Positions 26,698-34,965 of a stretch of 64,000 bases of DNA are shown piece by piece. The stretch is from positions 1-64,000 of the forward strand of contig NZ_PHRF01000008.1 of assembly GCF_004151105.1 (NCBI RefSeq), in the 5' to 3' direction. Source of the DNA: Streptomyces sp. L-9-10. GTDB lineage: Bacteria; Actinomycetota; Actinomycetes; Streptomycetales; Streptomycetaceae. Under the pieces are notes generated by a model that ran no database searches, was not told the DNA's origin, and saw nothing but the letters and a program-made list of their open reading frames with translations. Each line of letters opens with the position of its first letter. Position 1 is the first letter of the stretch. Position numbers and translations under genes: made by a program.

Positions 26698-27308
26698 GGA
26701 CGTATCTCCTGTCGGTGTCGGACGTACTCGGTGTGGAGCAGTGAGTGCATGGCCTCCAGTTGGGGGCTGAGGCCACGGGCGGCGTCGGCGAGCGGGAGGT
26801 GGAAGTCGCCCAGGCTCCGGAGGAACCGCCGACGCCGGTCGTGGTTCGGCGAGACGGCGAGATCGCGCAGGTTGTGGAGGCGATCGGCGAGCCGGACGAG
26901 GAGGTCCTCGGCAGCCAGTGCGGCCTGCTTGAAACGCCAGCGGGTCTCGTCGCCGACGGCCTTGGGGCGCTGTTCGAGGCGGTGGTCCGCCGTCATCGCA
27001 CACAGACGCGCGGTGAAGGCGCCACCGAGGTGCTGCACGAGCAGCGCCTCCGATTCGGGGGCCACCTCCAGGGCGTCGTGGAGGAGGGCGAGGAGGAGGG
27101 ACTCGGGTTTGCTGACGCCGATCTCCGTCCTCAGGATCATGACGACGGCCAGCGGGTGCTTCAGGTACGGGGTGCCCTGGTCGCGGGTGCGGCCGTCGTA
27201 GACGGCAAGGGCGAGGCCACCGGCCACGCGGGCACGGGATTGCTCCTCCGTGCTCCACGCGGCGGCGCCGAGCACGGTCAGGACGTGGTCCAGGTCGATG
27301 GGATTCAT
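26694..27308 (-). CDS. HD-domain phosphohydrolase, small alarmone hydrolase-like
   Basis: A 204-residue protein with the H...HD...D metal-binding pattern: 'YLKHPLAVVMIL', 'LLALLHDALE' and 'LLVRLADRLHNLRDL'. This spacing is that of the (p)ppGpp hydrolase domain of RelA/SpoT and of stand-alone MESH1-type hydrolases; there is no synthetase domain. It may remove a phosphate or pyrophosphate from a pathway nucleotide, or tune ppGpp locally. ATG 27308 is 5 bp after the carbamoyltransferase stop with GAGGCGG as RBS, and its own stop overlaps the GT start, so it belongs to the operon. Confidence 0.82.
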   Translation of the reverse strand: MNPIDLDHVLTVLGAAAWSTEEQSRARVAGGLALAVYDGRTRDQGTPYLKHPLAVVMILRTEIGVSKPESLLLALLHDALEVAPESEALLVQHLGGAFTARLCAMTADHRLEQRPKAVGDETRWRFKQAALAAEDLLVRLADRLHNLRDLAVSPNHDRRRRFLRSLGDFHLPLADAARGLSPQLEAMHSLLHTEYVRHRQEIRP

Positions 27309-27313
27309 CCGCC

Positions 27314-29029
27314 TCACCTCGTACAGACGGTCGTGGCACGGGGGTCGGGCACGTGGTCGGCGAGGAGCAGGGTGTCCGTGACCGCGAGGGCGTCGAGGCC
27401 CAGTTCTGCCGCCGCTACGACGGCCTGCTCGGAGGTCCGCAGGATCGGGGTGCCCTTGCGGTTGAAGGAGGTGTTCAGCAGGAGTGGCAGTCCGGTGCGG
27501 TCGTGGAATCGCTCCAGGAGTTCGCGCAGGCCCTGATGGTCGGCGGCGACGGACTGCACGCGAGCCGTGCCGTCGTGGTGGGTGACTGCGGCGATGCGGT
27601 CCGCTCGGCATCGGCGGACGCGGGCGACACGGTTCATGAAGGGGTCGCCCGCCGACATGAACCACTCCGCCGCGTGCTCGGCGAGAACGGCCGGGGCGAA
27701 GGGCCGGTACGTGGCTCGCTTCTTGATCGCGTTGAGCCGGTCTCGCGTGGCGGCGTGGCCGGGGTGGGCGAGGATCGAGCGATGCCCGAGGGCTCGCGGC
27801 CCGAATTCGAGCTGTCCCTGCACCCAGCCGACGACGCGGTGTTCCGCGAGCAGAGCGGCCACCGTGGGCGCCAGTGCCGGCCGGAGGCCGGTCAGGGCGC
27901 GGTAGCCGGTCGGCACCGTCGTCGCCGGCAGCGCGCCCGGATGCGGGCCCCAGGCCGCGTCGGTCGGCACCGGAAGGCGCTCCTGTCCGAGCTGGTAGTG
28001 CCAGCCGTACAGCGCGGCACCCACGGCTGTGCCCGCGTCGTGCGGCGCCGGTGCCACGAACAGGGTGTCGAAGCCACTGTCGGCGGCCAGTTGGCCGTTC
28101 AGGTGGGAGTTCAGGGCGCAGCCGCCCGAGAACACCAACGTCGAGGCTCTGGTGAGCCGTTGCAGGTGGCGGGCGATGTGGACGACGGACTCGGCGAAGA
28201 CCTCCTGGACGGCGGCGGCCAGGTCGGCTCGCTTGTGTTCAGGCTGCTCCGCGACGTTGTCGGCGGTCCAGGCCCGGCCACTGAGCAGCAGCGGTGTGCT
28301 GCTGTCAGTCGAACCCCAGGGGTGATCGATGCGTATCTCGCCGTCGTCGCCGAGCCGGACCAGCTCGCGGACCTGGGCTCCGTAGCGCTGGGGATCGCCG
28401 AAGGCCGCGAGCGCCATCATGCTGCCCTCGGGCTCGTCGCCGGGCGGGATCACCCGACGGGCGAGGTTCCGGTAAAAGTGCCCGAGAGAGGAGTGGACGC
28501 GCCTGGGCCGGGCCGGGCTAGGGATGACCGTCGGCATCCCCTGGTGGAGGCGGTCGATGCGATCGGGCCGCAGGTCGTACCCCGTGATGCGCTCACGGCC
28601 TGGGCCGAAGTCGGAGCCGAGGGAGGATCCGCCGGCGTCGATGACGAGGCCCGCCGCGTGCTCGTGGCCGGAGAGCAGATAGCCGGAGAGCACGTGGGCC
28701 GTGTGGTGGGAGAGGAGACGGAGGTGTTCGCCGAGCGGGGTCGGCAGGAGGGTGGCGAGTTCGTCGCGCTCCTCGGCCAGCCACCAGCCGGCGGCGGGGT
28801 TGGGGCGCATGGAGGCGGCCCAGACGGCATCGATGTCCTGTGGTTCGAGGCTGGCAGCCTCCAGGCACCACTGGAGCGCGCGAGTCGGGAAGGTGAGCGT
28901 GCCCTTGCGGGTGGGGTGGTTGTGTTTGACGCCGCTCCAACGTTCTTCCTCGGCCGCGTAGAGGCGGCCATCGACGACTAACGCGGCGCTGGTGTCGTGG
29001 TGGAAGTTCAATCCGAGGACTGCCGGCAT
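27314..29029 (-). CDS. NodU/TobZ-family carbamoyltransferase
   Basis: A 571-residue enzyme of full family length. The N-terminal ASKHA-like ATPase/kinase-fold domain has 'GLNFHHDTSAALVVDGRL', 'HHTAHVLSGY' and 'GLVIDAGGSSLG'; the C-terminal carbamoyl-transfer part has 'VFSGGCALNSHLNGQ', 'VGWVQGQLEFGPRALGHRSI' and 'PLLLNTSFNRKGTPI'. Members make carbamoyl-adenylate from carbamoyl phosphate and ATP and pass the carbamoyl group to a hydroxyl of a sugar or other small molecule. The ATG follows GGAGG with 8-base spacing. It is the best single indicator that the operon makes a carbamoylated small molecule. Confidence 0.93.
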   Translation of the reverse strand: MPAVLGLNFHHDTSAALVVDGRLYAAEEERWSGVKHNHPTRKGTLTFPTRALQWCLEAASLEPQDIDAVWAASMRPNPAAGWWLAEERDELATLLPTPLGEHLRLLSHHTAHVLSGYLLSGHEHAAGLVIDAGGSSLGSDFGPGRERITGYDLRPDRIDRLHQGMPTVIPSPARPRRVHSSLGHFYRNLARRVIPPGDEPEGSMMALAAFGDPQRYGAQVRELVRLGDDGEIRIDHPWGSTDSSTPLLLSGRAWTADNVAEQPEHKRADLAAAVQEVFAESVVHIARHLQRLTRASTLVFSGGCALNSHLNGQLAADSGFDTLFVAPAPHDAGTAVGAALYGWHYQLGQERLPVPTDAAWGPHPGALPATTVPTGYRALTGLRPALAPTVAALLAEHRVVGWVQGQLEFGPRALGHRSILAHPGHAATRDRLNAIKKRATYRPFAPAVLAEHAAEWFMSAGDPFMNRVARVRRCRADRIAAVTHHDGTARVQSVAADHQGLRELLERFHDRTGLPLLLNTSFNRKGTPILRTSEQAVVAAAELGLDALAVTDTLLLADHVPDPRATTVCTR

Positions 29030-29051
29030 GGTCGTGTACCTCCGGTCCGGG

Positions 29052-29849
29052 TCAGACGGTGAGCGCGGGGACGGGGACGAGAGCGGCGCCGGAGTCGGTG
29101 TACTCGTGGCAGCGCAGGCAGAACCGGAAGTGGTGGGCCCGGGGCGCGAACACCTTGGCGGCGAAGTCCTCGTCCCAGATGCTGAATTCGCTGTCGTCCT
29201 TCGCCATGGCGTTGAAGCAGCGGTAGCAGGACCCGTCCATCTCGATCATCAGGTGCTGGTCGAGGTAGCGGTCGCAGATGCCGCGCAGCTCGTTCGCCGG
29301 CTGGCCGACGTCGACGTGGTGGACGTGGTTGGTGACGTGGATGGCGCCGTACGTGTCGCACAGTCTCGCGAGCTGCACGAGGCGGGTGGAACTGATGCCT
29401 TCCAGGACGCTGTTGATGACCACGGTCTTGCCGGCCTCGCGAAGGCGGGGCACGACGTCGTGGACCTCGTCGTAGTTCTCGTGCTCGTCGTCGCAGCCGA
29501 TGAGGACTTGGTCGTACGAGCGGAGGGTGGCCTCCATGATCCGCTTGTTGCGGGCCAGGGTGATGCCGTTCGTGCCCAGGACCATGACCTTGTCCGGCAG
29601 GCGAGTGCGGGCCGCGTCGCTGAGTGCGGGGAAGTCCCGGTGCACGGTGGGTTCGCCGCCGTTGATGTGCAGTTGCTGGAACGGGATGGTCTCCAGCCTG
29701 GCCAGGATGGTGGAGAACAGCTCCAGGGAGATGTTCTCGCCCTGCGCGCCGTCGGCGAAGATACAGAAATCGCAGGACCGGTTGCACTTTGTCGTGATCT
29801 TGATCTTCGCCGTCTTCAGGACGCGGGGCACGGGCGCACGCGCGGGCAT
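29052..29849 (-). CDS. radical SAM enzyme with SPASM/Twitch-like C-terminus
   Basis: A 265-residue radical SAM protein. The CxxxCxxC cluster motif is at Cys22, Cys26 and Cys29 ('KCNRSCDFC'), followed by 'LHINGGEPTVH' (GGE, SAM binding). The C-terminal third has further cysteines in 'GSCYRCFNAM' and 'FRFCLRCHEY', which suggests an auxiliary Fe-S site of the SPASM/Twitch type. It would generate a 5'-deoxyadenosyl radical and act on an unknown pathway intermediate. I chose ATG 29849 (AAGGAG seven bases upstream) over ATG 29882. It is 16 bp downstream of the nucleotidyltransferase-like gene. Confidence 0.87.
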   Translation of the reverse strand: MPARAPVPRVLKTAKIKITTKCNRSCDFCIFADGAQGENISLELFSTILARLETIPFQQLHINGGEPTVHRDFPALSDAARTRLPDKVMVLGTNGITLARNKRIMEATLRSYDQVLIGCDDEHENYDEVHDVVPRLREAGKTVVINSVLEGISSTRLVQLARLCDTYGAIHVTNHVHHVDVGQPANELRGICDRYLDQHLMIEMDGSCYRCFNAMAKDDSEFSIWDEDFAAKVFAPRAHHFRFCLRCHEYTDSGAALVPVPALTV

Positions 29850-29865
29850 GTCGAGACTCCTTGTG

Positions 29866-30984
29866 TCAGGGGTGGACATCACCGGGGGTGTGGCTGAGGA
29901 AGTCCTGCACGGTGGACTTCTGCCGGTGCCAGCGCGCGAGGGTCGCGCGCAGGGTGCCGACGGTGGTCGGTCCGGTGGGAACCAGCGCCGCCATCTGGGC
30001 GGCCAGCCGCTGGGCGGAAGTGCCTTCGTCCGCCGCGAGCGCGGTCAGCGTTCGCGTGGCGGCCCGGAGTTCCTTCGCCTCCCGCCGGATCAGGTAGTCG
30101 GTCGCCACGCCGGGCGGCGGATCGAGGTAGTACAGCCAGCGGGCGACGCGTACGCGGAGCATCCCGGCGGTCATCGACCAGTCGGTACGAGCGTGATCCT
30201 CGCCCCGGCCGGCAGGGTCGTCCGAGTCGGGGACGCGGCGCATGGCCGCCTCCAGGGCGACGTGGGCCGCGCGGAGCAGCTGTTGCGGACTTTGAGGACG
30301 GGCTTCGAGCCGGTCTTCGGCGTGCCGGAGGAACAGCTCGGCGTACCCGTCCAGGCCGTCCGGCCGCCATTGGGTTAGGGCGGCCGTCTTGCCGGGGCAG
30401 CGGGTCCGTGTCGCGAGCGCGGCGGCGGCGAACCAGCACGGGGCGAGGTAGTGCCAGGCCACGCAGTGGCGCTGGTACGCGGCGATGTCCTCCACCACGT
30501 TGTCCGTACTGTCCGCCGCCAGCCGGTACCGGCCGCCCAGCCGGGCCTGGAGGATTCCTCGGTAGAACCGCTCGTCGACCTCGCACCACGGCGCCATCTG
30601 AGCCCGGGACTTCCAGCGCTGGAAGTCCCGGGCGCTGCCGCTGATCAGCGACCAGGTTGCGAGCTCGGGCGCGGTGACGAGCCGTCCGTCCGCCTCGGCC
30701 ACGGTGAACGCGAAGCCGGGCGGATGCTCCAGGAGACGCCGATGGGCGAGCTCCCGTCCGACTGCGGCGGTGTGCGCGGCGGCCAGGCGGTGGTTCCACT
30801 CCTCCCAGTCCGCTGGGGCCTGGGGGATGAGGACCCGTACGTCGATGTCGGAGTGGGGAGCCAGCAGGTCAGTCGGCTGCCACTTGTGGGTGAGCATCAC
30901 CGCCCCGACGCCGTGGGCGTCCAGCTCGTGCTCGTACAGCGCTCCGAGCCCCAAGTAGAGGGGCGTCGCTTCAACCACCGCCAT
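29866..30984 (-). CDS. nucleotidyltransferase-like protein
   Basis: A 372-residue protein whose N-terminal ~110 residues resemble a polymerase-beta-type nucleotidyltransferase: 'PHSDIDVRVLI' supplies a D-x-D pair (Asp46, Asp48) where the family has G-S-x-D-x-D. The Gly-Ser is replaced by His-Ser, so activity is uncertain. The rest is helical and unassigned ('SARDFQRWKSRAQM', 'RRVPDSDD', 'TDYLIRREAKEL'). Its ATG overlaps the stop of the MoaA-like gene (TGATG). It may nucleotidylate a sugar phosphate or small molecule for the glycosyltransferases. Function tentative. Confidence 0.65.
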   Translation of the reverse strand: MAVVEATPLYLGLGALYEHELDAHGVGAVMLTHKWQPTDLLAPHSDIDVRVLIPQAPADWEEWNHRLAAAHTAAVGRELAHRRLLEHPPGFAFTVAEADGRLVTAPELATWSLISGSARDFQRWKSRAQMAPWCEVDERFYRGILQARLGGRYRLAADSTDNVVEDIAAYQRHCVAWHYLAPCWFAAAALATRTRCPGKTAALTQWRPDGLDGYAELFLRHAEDRLEARPQSPQQLLRAAHVALEAAMRRVPDSDDPAGRGEDHARTDWSMTAGMLRVRVARWLYYLDPPPGVATDYLIRREAKELRAATRTLTALAADEGTSAQRLAAQMAALVPTGPTTVGTLRATLARWHRQKSTVQDFLSHTPGDVHP

Positions 30985-32093
30985 CACCGCTCCGCCGTGG
31001 AGGCGCGGGCGCAAGCGGGCCGGTTCGCGTCCGTGGTGAGGAGGGGGAGCAGGGGCAGGACCCGAGCGCCTTCGGGGCGCTCCATCCGGTCCCAGCGCAG
31101 GTCGTAGTCGACGTAGTGGAAGCCCTGCCAGGCGTCGTTGGTGTTGCGGTCGAGCATGGCCTGGAAGAGGTACGCGAAGGCGTCGCCGACGGTGTCGTCG
31201 GCGAGGTGGGGCTTCAGCGGGATGTCGCGGTTGTGGAGGATGCAGGGTCGGGCCACGCCTGTGGGCGTGATCTTGATGCGGTTGGCGTCGGAGCAGGTGG
31301 CGCAGCTTGAGTTGGAGATGAATCCGATCGAGCCTGCCCAGCCATCGGGACGGAGGTACTGCCCGGGGCTGCGGACACCGAGCTCGTCCCTGCGTACCTC
31401 ACCGGCGTTCGCGAACCACTCGTGGAGCCGGTCTCGAACCTCCGCCTCGCTGATGAACTCGGTTTCGAAGAGCGCCTGAGCGGGGCCGATGTTCTGAAGT
31501 TCGATCAACCGGACGGCGATGGGCAGGTCGCGGGCGAGCTCGGCCACGGCGAAGGCGTCGTCCAGGTAGGTGCGCTGGAGAACGCAGTTGATCTTCACAC
31601 GCAGGCCGAGGGAGAGGGCGGTATCGAGGGTGCGCCGGGTGATGCGTGGGTCGCCGCCGCCCATGATCTCGGCGGACCGGGCCGGGTCGAGGCTGTGCAG
31701 GCTGAGGTTGAGGTACGTCAGACCGGCGCGGTGGAGCTTCTCGACGCTCAGTCCGCGGCGCAGGTTGCCGTGGCTGGTCATGCCGATCGCGGCGTCGGGC
31801 CCGAGGCCGTCGGCGAGGCCGGCGATCACGTCGAGGATGTCCGCCCGGAGGGTCGGCTCCCCTCCGGAGCAGTGCGCCTTCCTGATTTCCCAGGCTCCGG
31901 CCTCGGCGGCGATGACCGCGTAGTCGGAGGCGGTCAGGGGACGGTCCTTGTGCCCGTAGTCCGGCATGCAGCGCGGCTTGCAGAACACGCAGTCCAGGTT
32001 GCAGAGCGAGTTCAGAGTGAAGGCCAGGTAGGGGTGGTTGCGGCCGGTCGCGGCGAAAGCGGCGGCCAGGTCGCGATGGGGTGCGGTGGGCAT
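30984..32093 (-). CDS. MoaA-like radical SAM enzyme
   Basis: A 369-residue radical SAM protein. Cluster motif 'CNLDCVFC' (Cys31, Cys35, Cys38), 'CSGGEPTLR', and a second Fe-S site 'CATCSDANRIKITPTGVARP' followed by Cys, clearly related to MoaA's C-terminal site but with 16 rather than 13 residues before the last Cys. The double-Gly C-terminus needed in MoaA is absent (ends TAER), and no other molybdopterin gene is near. It is therefore probably a MoaA relative acting on another nucleotide or sugar substrate, as MoaA-like enzymes do in some nucleoside-antibiotic pathways. The start is 3 bp after the dehydrogenase stop. Confidence 0.88.
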   Translation of the reverse strand: MPTAPHRDLAAAFAATGRNHPYLAFTLNSLCNLDCVFCKPRCMPDYGHKDRPLTASDYAVIAAEAGAWEIRKAHCSGGEPTLRADILDVIAGLADGLGPDAAIGMTSHGNLRRGLSVEKLHRAGLTYLNLSLHSLDPARSAEIMGGGDPRITRRTLDTALSLGLRVKINCVLQRTYLDDAFAVAELARDLPIAVRLIELQNIGPAQALFETEFISEAEVRDRLHEWFANAGEVRRDELGVRSPGQYLRPDGWAGSIGFISNSSCATCSDANRIKITPTGVARPCILHNRDIPLKPHLADDTVGDAFAYLFQAMLDRNTNDAWQGFHYVDYDLRWDRMERPEGARVLPLLPLLTTDANRPACARASTAER

Positions 32094-32096
32094 CGG

Positions 32097-33095
32097 TCAG
32101 CCTCCTACGTAGGGAGAGCGGGCAGCGGGCGTCTCGGCCAGGCCGTTGAGCGGCTGGCCGGTGAGGTATCGGCGCAGGTTGTCGGCGAAGAACGCGACCG
32201 CCTCGTCCATGTACGTGCGGCACAGCGTGGAGCTCTTCGGGGTGAGGACGACCCGGGGGTGGAGCCGTAGCGGATGGGTGGCCGGCAACGGTTTCGGGTC
32301 GAAGACGTCAAGAGCGGTGCCGCGAAGGTGGCCGGCGTTGAGTGCGGCCAGGAGCGCCGACTGGTCGACGGTCACGGCGCGGCCGAGGTTGAGGAAGAGG
32401 GACCGGGGCTTGAACGCCGAGAAGAGGTCGTGGTCGAAGAACCGGTCTGTGGCCCGGGTGGCGGGCAGCAGATCGACCACCACGTCGGCGACGGACACCG
32501 CCTGGTGCACCGCTGACGTGTGCATCCACGTGATCCCGCCCTCGGCGGATACCGGCGGTGTCCGCCGTACGCCGATGACGTCCATGCCGAAGGAGCGGGC
32601 CACACGTGCGAGGTGTTCTCCGATGCTGCCGCAGCCGACGATGGTCATCGTCGCCCCAGCCAGGTCGAAGAACTCCTCGGCCAAGTCGTCCTTCCACCAG
32701 ATCTTGTTCCGCTGGGCGAGCTGGCTCATGAACAGTCCGCGGGAGAAACCCAGCACCAGCCCCATGGCGTGCTCGGCCATGGGCTTGCCGTGGAACCCAT
32801 ACGAGCGGGTCAGAGCCACCCCGACGGATTGGGCCTCGGCGACGGGCAGATGGTCGGTGCCCGCTGCTGGGGAGGTGATCCACCTCAGATGAGGCGCCCC
32901 GAACAGCCACGACGGCTCGAACCTCCAGCCGAAGTAGACGTTCGCCTCGGCCAGTTGGTGCGGCATGGCCTCCTCGGTCGCCGCGCGGAACTCGACACCG
33001 GGGAAGGCGGCGGACAGCGCACGTTCGTGCTGGGCGGACAGCCGCCAGAAGGAGTGGGGGGACTCCAGACTTATCAACACCACCGGCCTGTTCAT
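32097..33095 (-). CDS. D-2-hydroxyacid dehydrogenase family protein
   Basis: A 332-residue NAD-dependent oxidoreductase of the D-isomer-specific 2-hydroxyacid dehydrogenase family. The dinucleotide loop 'IVGCGSIGEHLARVA' is followed by 'VVDLLPATRATDRFF' and 'FLNLGRAVTVDQSALLAAL'. The usual Arg-Glu-His triad is only partly evident: where the family has the catalytic His, this reads 'VVLTPKSSTLC', so catalysis may be altered. Its ATG overlaps the stop of the upstream GT (ATGA). It could oxidise or reduce a 2-hydroxy acid side chain of the product. Confidence 0.85.
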   Translation of the reverse strand: MNRPVVLISLESPHSFWRLSAQHERALSAAFPGVEFRAATEEAMPHQLAEANVYFGWRFEPSWLFGAPHLRWITSPAAGTDHLPVAEAQSVGVALTRSYGFHGKPMAEHAMGLVLGFSRGLFMSQLAQRNKIWWKDDLAEEFFDLAGATMTIVGCGSIGEHLARVARSFGMDVIGVRRTPPVSAEGGITWMHTSAVHQAVSVADVVVDLLPATRATDRFFDHDLFSAFKPRSLFLNLGRAVTVDQSALLAALNAGHLRGTALDVFDPKPLPATHPLRLHPRVVLTPKSSTLCRTYMDEAVAFFADNLRRYLTGQPLNGLAETPAARSPYVGG

Positions 33096-34402
33096 CGCGC
33101 TCGGCCCTCCGCGGTGGGCGCCGGCACCAGAGCCCAAGGGGCGATGCGCTCGATGACGGAGCGGATGCTGGCCTCGTAGTCGTGGCGCGAGCGCACCAGG
33201 GCCGCCCCGGCGCTTCGGAGCCGGTCACGTTCTCGGGGCAGGACAGTGAGGGCGCGGTGGAGCGCGGACGCCAGGGACTTGGCGTCCCGTGGCGTGGCGG
33301 TGAAGCCGGTTTCGCCCTCGACAACGGTCTGGGCCAGCCCTCCGGCAGTGGTCGCCACAACAGGGCCCGCGCCCGCCGCGAACGCCTCCAGGGGGATGCG
33401 CCCGAAGGGCTCCTCTCGGGAGGGGACGACGACCGCGCGCAGGGCAGGGTTGTGCAGCCAGGCCCGGATCGCGGGAGTGAAACGCGTGATCAAGGTCGCG
33501 TCCAGGTCGTACGCATGGATGCGCGCCGCCAGGTCCTCCTGGTACGAGGTCGGGAGTTCGGGCTCGTCCGAGGTCACGGCCGCCAGGAGCAGGTGAGGAG
33601 CGCGGACCCCGCGCTCCTTCAGGATGTGCAGCGCCTCCAGGAGGTCGTCGAAGCCCTTCGTCGGCACGGCGCGCCCCATGGCGAGAAGGAATCCGGCGCG
33701 GGCCTTGAAGGGCAGGGGCGGGGTCTTGGCCGGCCTGGCCATCTCCTCCTGGATCAGCCCGTTCGGGATGCTCACGATGCTCGTCCGAGGGACGGCGTAG
33801 CTGACGACGAGGTGGCCTCGCATATGGGAGGAGATGGCACCGATACGCCCGCCCCGGTCGGTCGCCGCCCGCAGGGCATCGCGCTCCCAGCGGACTCGGG
33901 ACATGTCCTCTGGGCGCGTCAGCACGGTCGTGGAGCGGGGTACGAGCAGCAGGTCCATGGTCGGCACCGTGTAGGGAGCGAGCCCGAGGAACGGGATGTC
34001 GAGGCCGATGAGGAGGCACCGCCTCGCTCGATCAGCGATGCGTACGGCCGCCTCGCCGGCCAGGTCGCACAGTTGCACGGAGCCGTGGTTTGAGGTCGGC
34101 GGTGCCTGCACCTCCGGGACCGTGACGACCTCGGCCCTGGCCTGCCGCAGCATCTGTTGGACCTCGCTGGTCCACCGCCGGTCGTGCGCTCCCGCGCTCT
34201 CCGGAACGTGCGGGGTGATCACGGCAAGACGGCCCGGCGGCAGCAGGCGGACGAGGGCCGTGAGGAAGGCTCGGTTGCTGAAACCGGTGCCCGACTCCGC
34301 GCCGTAGAAGCCCTCGTGAAGGGCGACGATGACGCGGGGCCGGCGCACCGCTTCAGGTATGGCCGTGGGCGTGGTTGGTGGAGTCGCATGGTCGATGCGC
34401 AC
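33092..34402 (-). CDS. GT4-family glycosyltransferase (first gene of the operon)
   Basis: A glycosyltransferase of about 436 residues with a GT-B fold. The N-terminal domain begins 'RPRVIVALHEGFYGAESGTG'; the C-terminal donor-binding domain has 'FLLAMGRAVPTKGFDDLLEA' and 'VVPSREEPFGRIPLEAFAAG', the GT4 E-x7-E signature. I prefer GTG 34402, which has AAGGAGG nine bases upstream, over ATG 34447, although the latter would overlap the upstream stop (TGATG). The operon downstream is almost gap-free. Donor and acceptor unknown. Confidence 0.85.
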   Translation of the reverse strand: MRIDHATPPTTPTAIPEAVRRPRVIVALHEGFYGAESGTGFSNRAFLTALVRLLPPGRLAVITPHVPESAGAHDRRWTSEVQQMLRQARAEVVTVPEVQAPPTSNHGSVQLCDLAGEAAVRIADRARRCLLIGLDIPFLGLAPYTVPTMDLLLVPRSTTVLTRPEDMSRVRWERDALRAATDRGGRIGAISSHMRGHLVVSYAVPRTSIVSIPNGLIQEEMARPAKTPPLPFKARAGFLLAMGRAVPTKGFDDLLEALHILKERGVRAPHLLLAAVTSDEPELPTSYQEDLAARIHAYDLDATLITRFTPAIRAWLHNPALRAVVVPSREEPFGRIPLEAFAAGAGPVVATTAGGLAQTVVEGETGFTATPRDAKSLASALHRALTVLPRERDRLRSAGAALVRSRHDYEASIRSVIERIAPWALVPAPTAEGRAR

Positions 34403-34446
34403 CGTGTGGTGCCTCCTTCGAAGACGGGTTATCGCGGGCGTGGGCA

Positions 34447-34965
34447 TCAGGTGCTCGCGGTCGAAGGGCGGTCCCCGCGGGTGAGCCGGCACCAGGCGCG
34501 GGTGCCGTGGGCTCCGGTCGTCAGCGACCAGGCGTCGGCCAAGGCCTCGACGATGACCAGCCCTCGTCCCGACTCGGACTCCTCCTCAGGTGCCGGAGGA
34601 AATGTTGGAGTCCGGTGAGAGCAGCCGCCGTCGGTGACGGTGATCTCGACCTCCAGACCGCCGACGGTCGGACTCCTGCGGTCGACGCCCAGGACCAGCG
34701 GCGGGCTGCCCGAGGCGAAAGCGTTCGTCGCGAGCTCCGACCCGATCAGGCGGGCGTCATCGAGAAGGTCGGCCTCGGTGCCGTGGAGCGCGACTGCCAT
34801 GGCTCCCCGAGCGACCTCGGCTGCTTTGGGCCCGTACGGCAGATCCGTGATCAGCGTGGTCGTGGCGCCGAGGTCGCCGTTCCTGCGTCCAGCGACGGAG
34901 GCCGGAAGCCCGGTGTCCAGCACACTGCCCGGACCGCCTCGGGAGGTGCTCGTATGGTGTCTCAA
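34447..34965 (-). CDS. RsbW-like ATP-binding protein (HATPase_c_2)
   Basis: A protein of about 172 residues resembling the stand-alone anti-sigma-factor kinases abundant in Streptomyces. The N-box is 'LIGSELATNAFASG' and the G-box region 'GRGLVIVEALADAW'; there is no sensor or H-box. Such proteins bind a sigma factor or phosphorylate an STAS partner, but neither is next to it. The start is uncertain: TTG 34965 has GAGAGG nearby, GTG 34923 is an alternative, and longer readings enter the divergent regulator. Its stop lies at the start of the GT4 gene, so it may head the operon. Confidence 0.75.
   Translation of the reverse strand: MRHHTSTSRGGPGSVLDTGLPASVAGRRNGDLGATTTLITDLPYGPKAAEVARGAMAVALHGTEADLLDDARLIGSELATNAFASGSPPLVLGVDRRSPTVGGLEVEITVTDGGCSHRTPTFPPAPEEESESGRGLVIVEALADAWSLTTGAHGTRAWCRLTRGDRPSTAST

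Noticed and set aside
30984..32093. molybdenum cofactor enzyme MoaA proper
   Set aside because: The C-terminal Gly-Gly is missing, Fe-S spacing differs and no other molybdopterin genes are nearby.
25711..34402. aminocyclitol (aminoglycoside) antibiotic cluster
   Set aside because: Carbamoyltransferase, GTs and radical SAM enzymes would fit, but no 2-deoxy-scyllo-inosose synthase, myo-inositol-type or aminotransferase gene is present.
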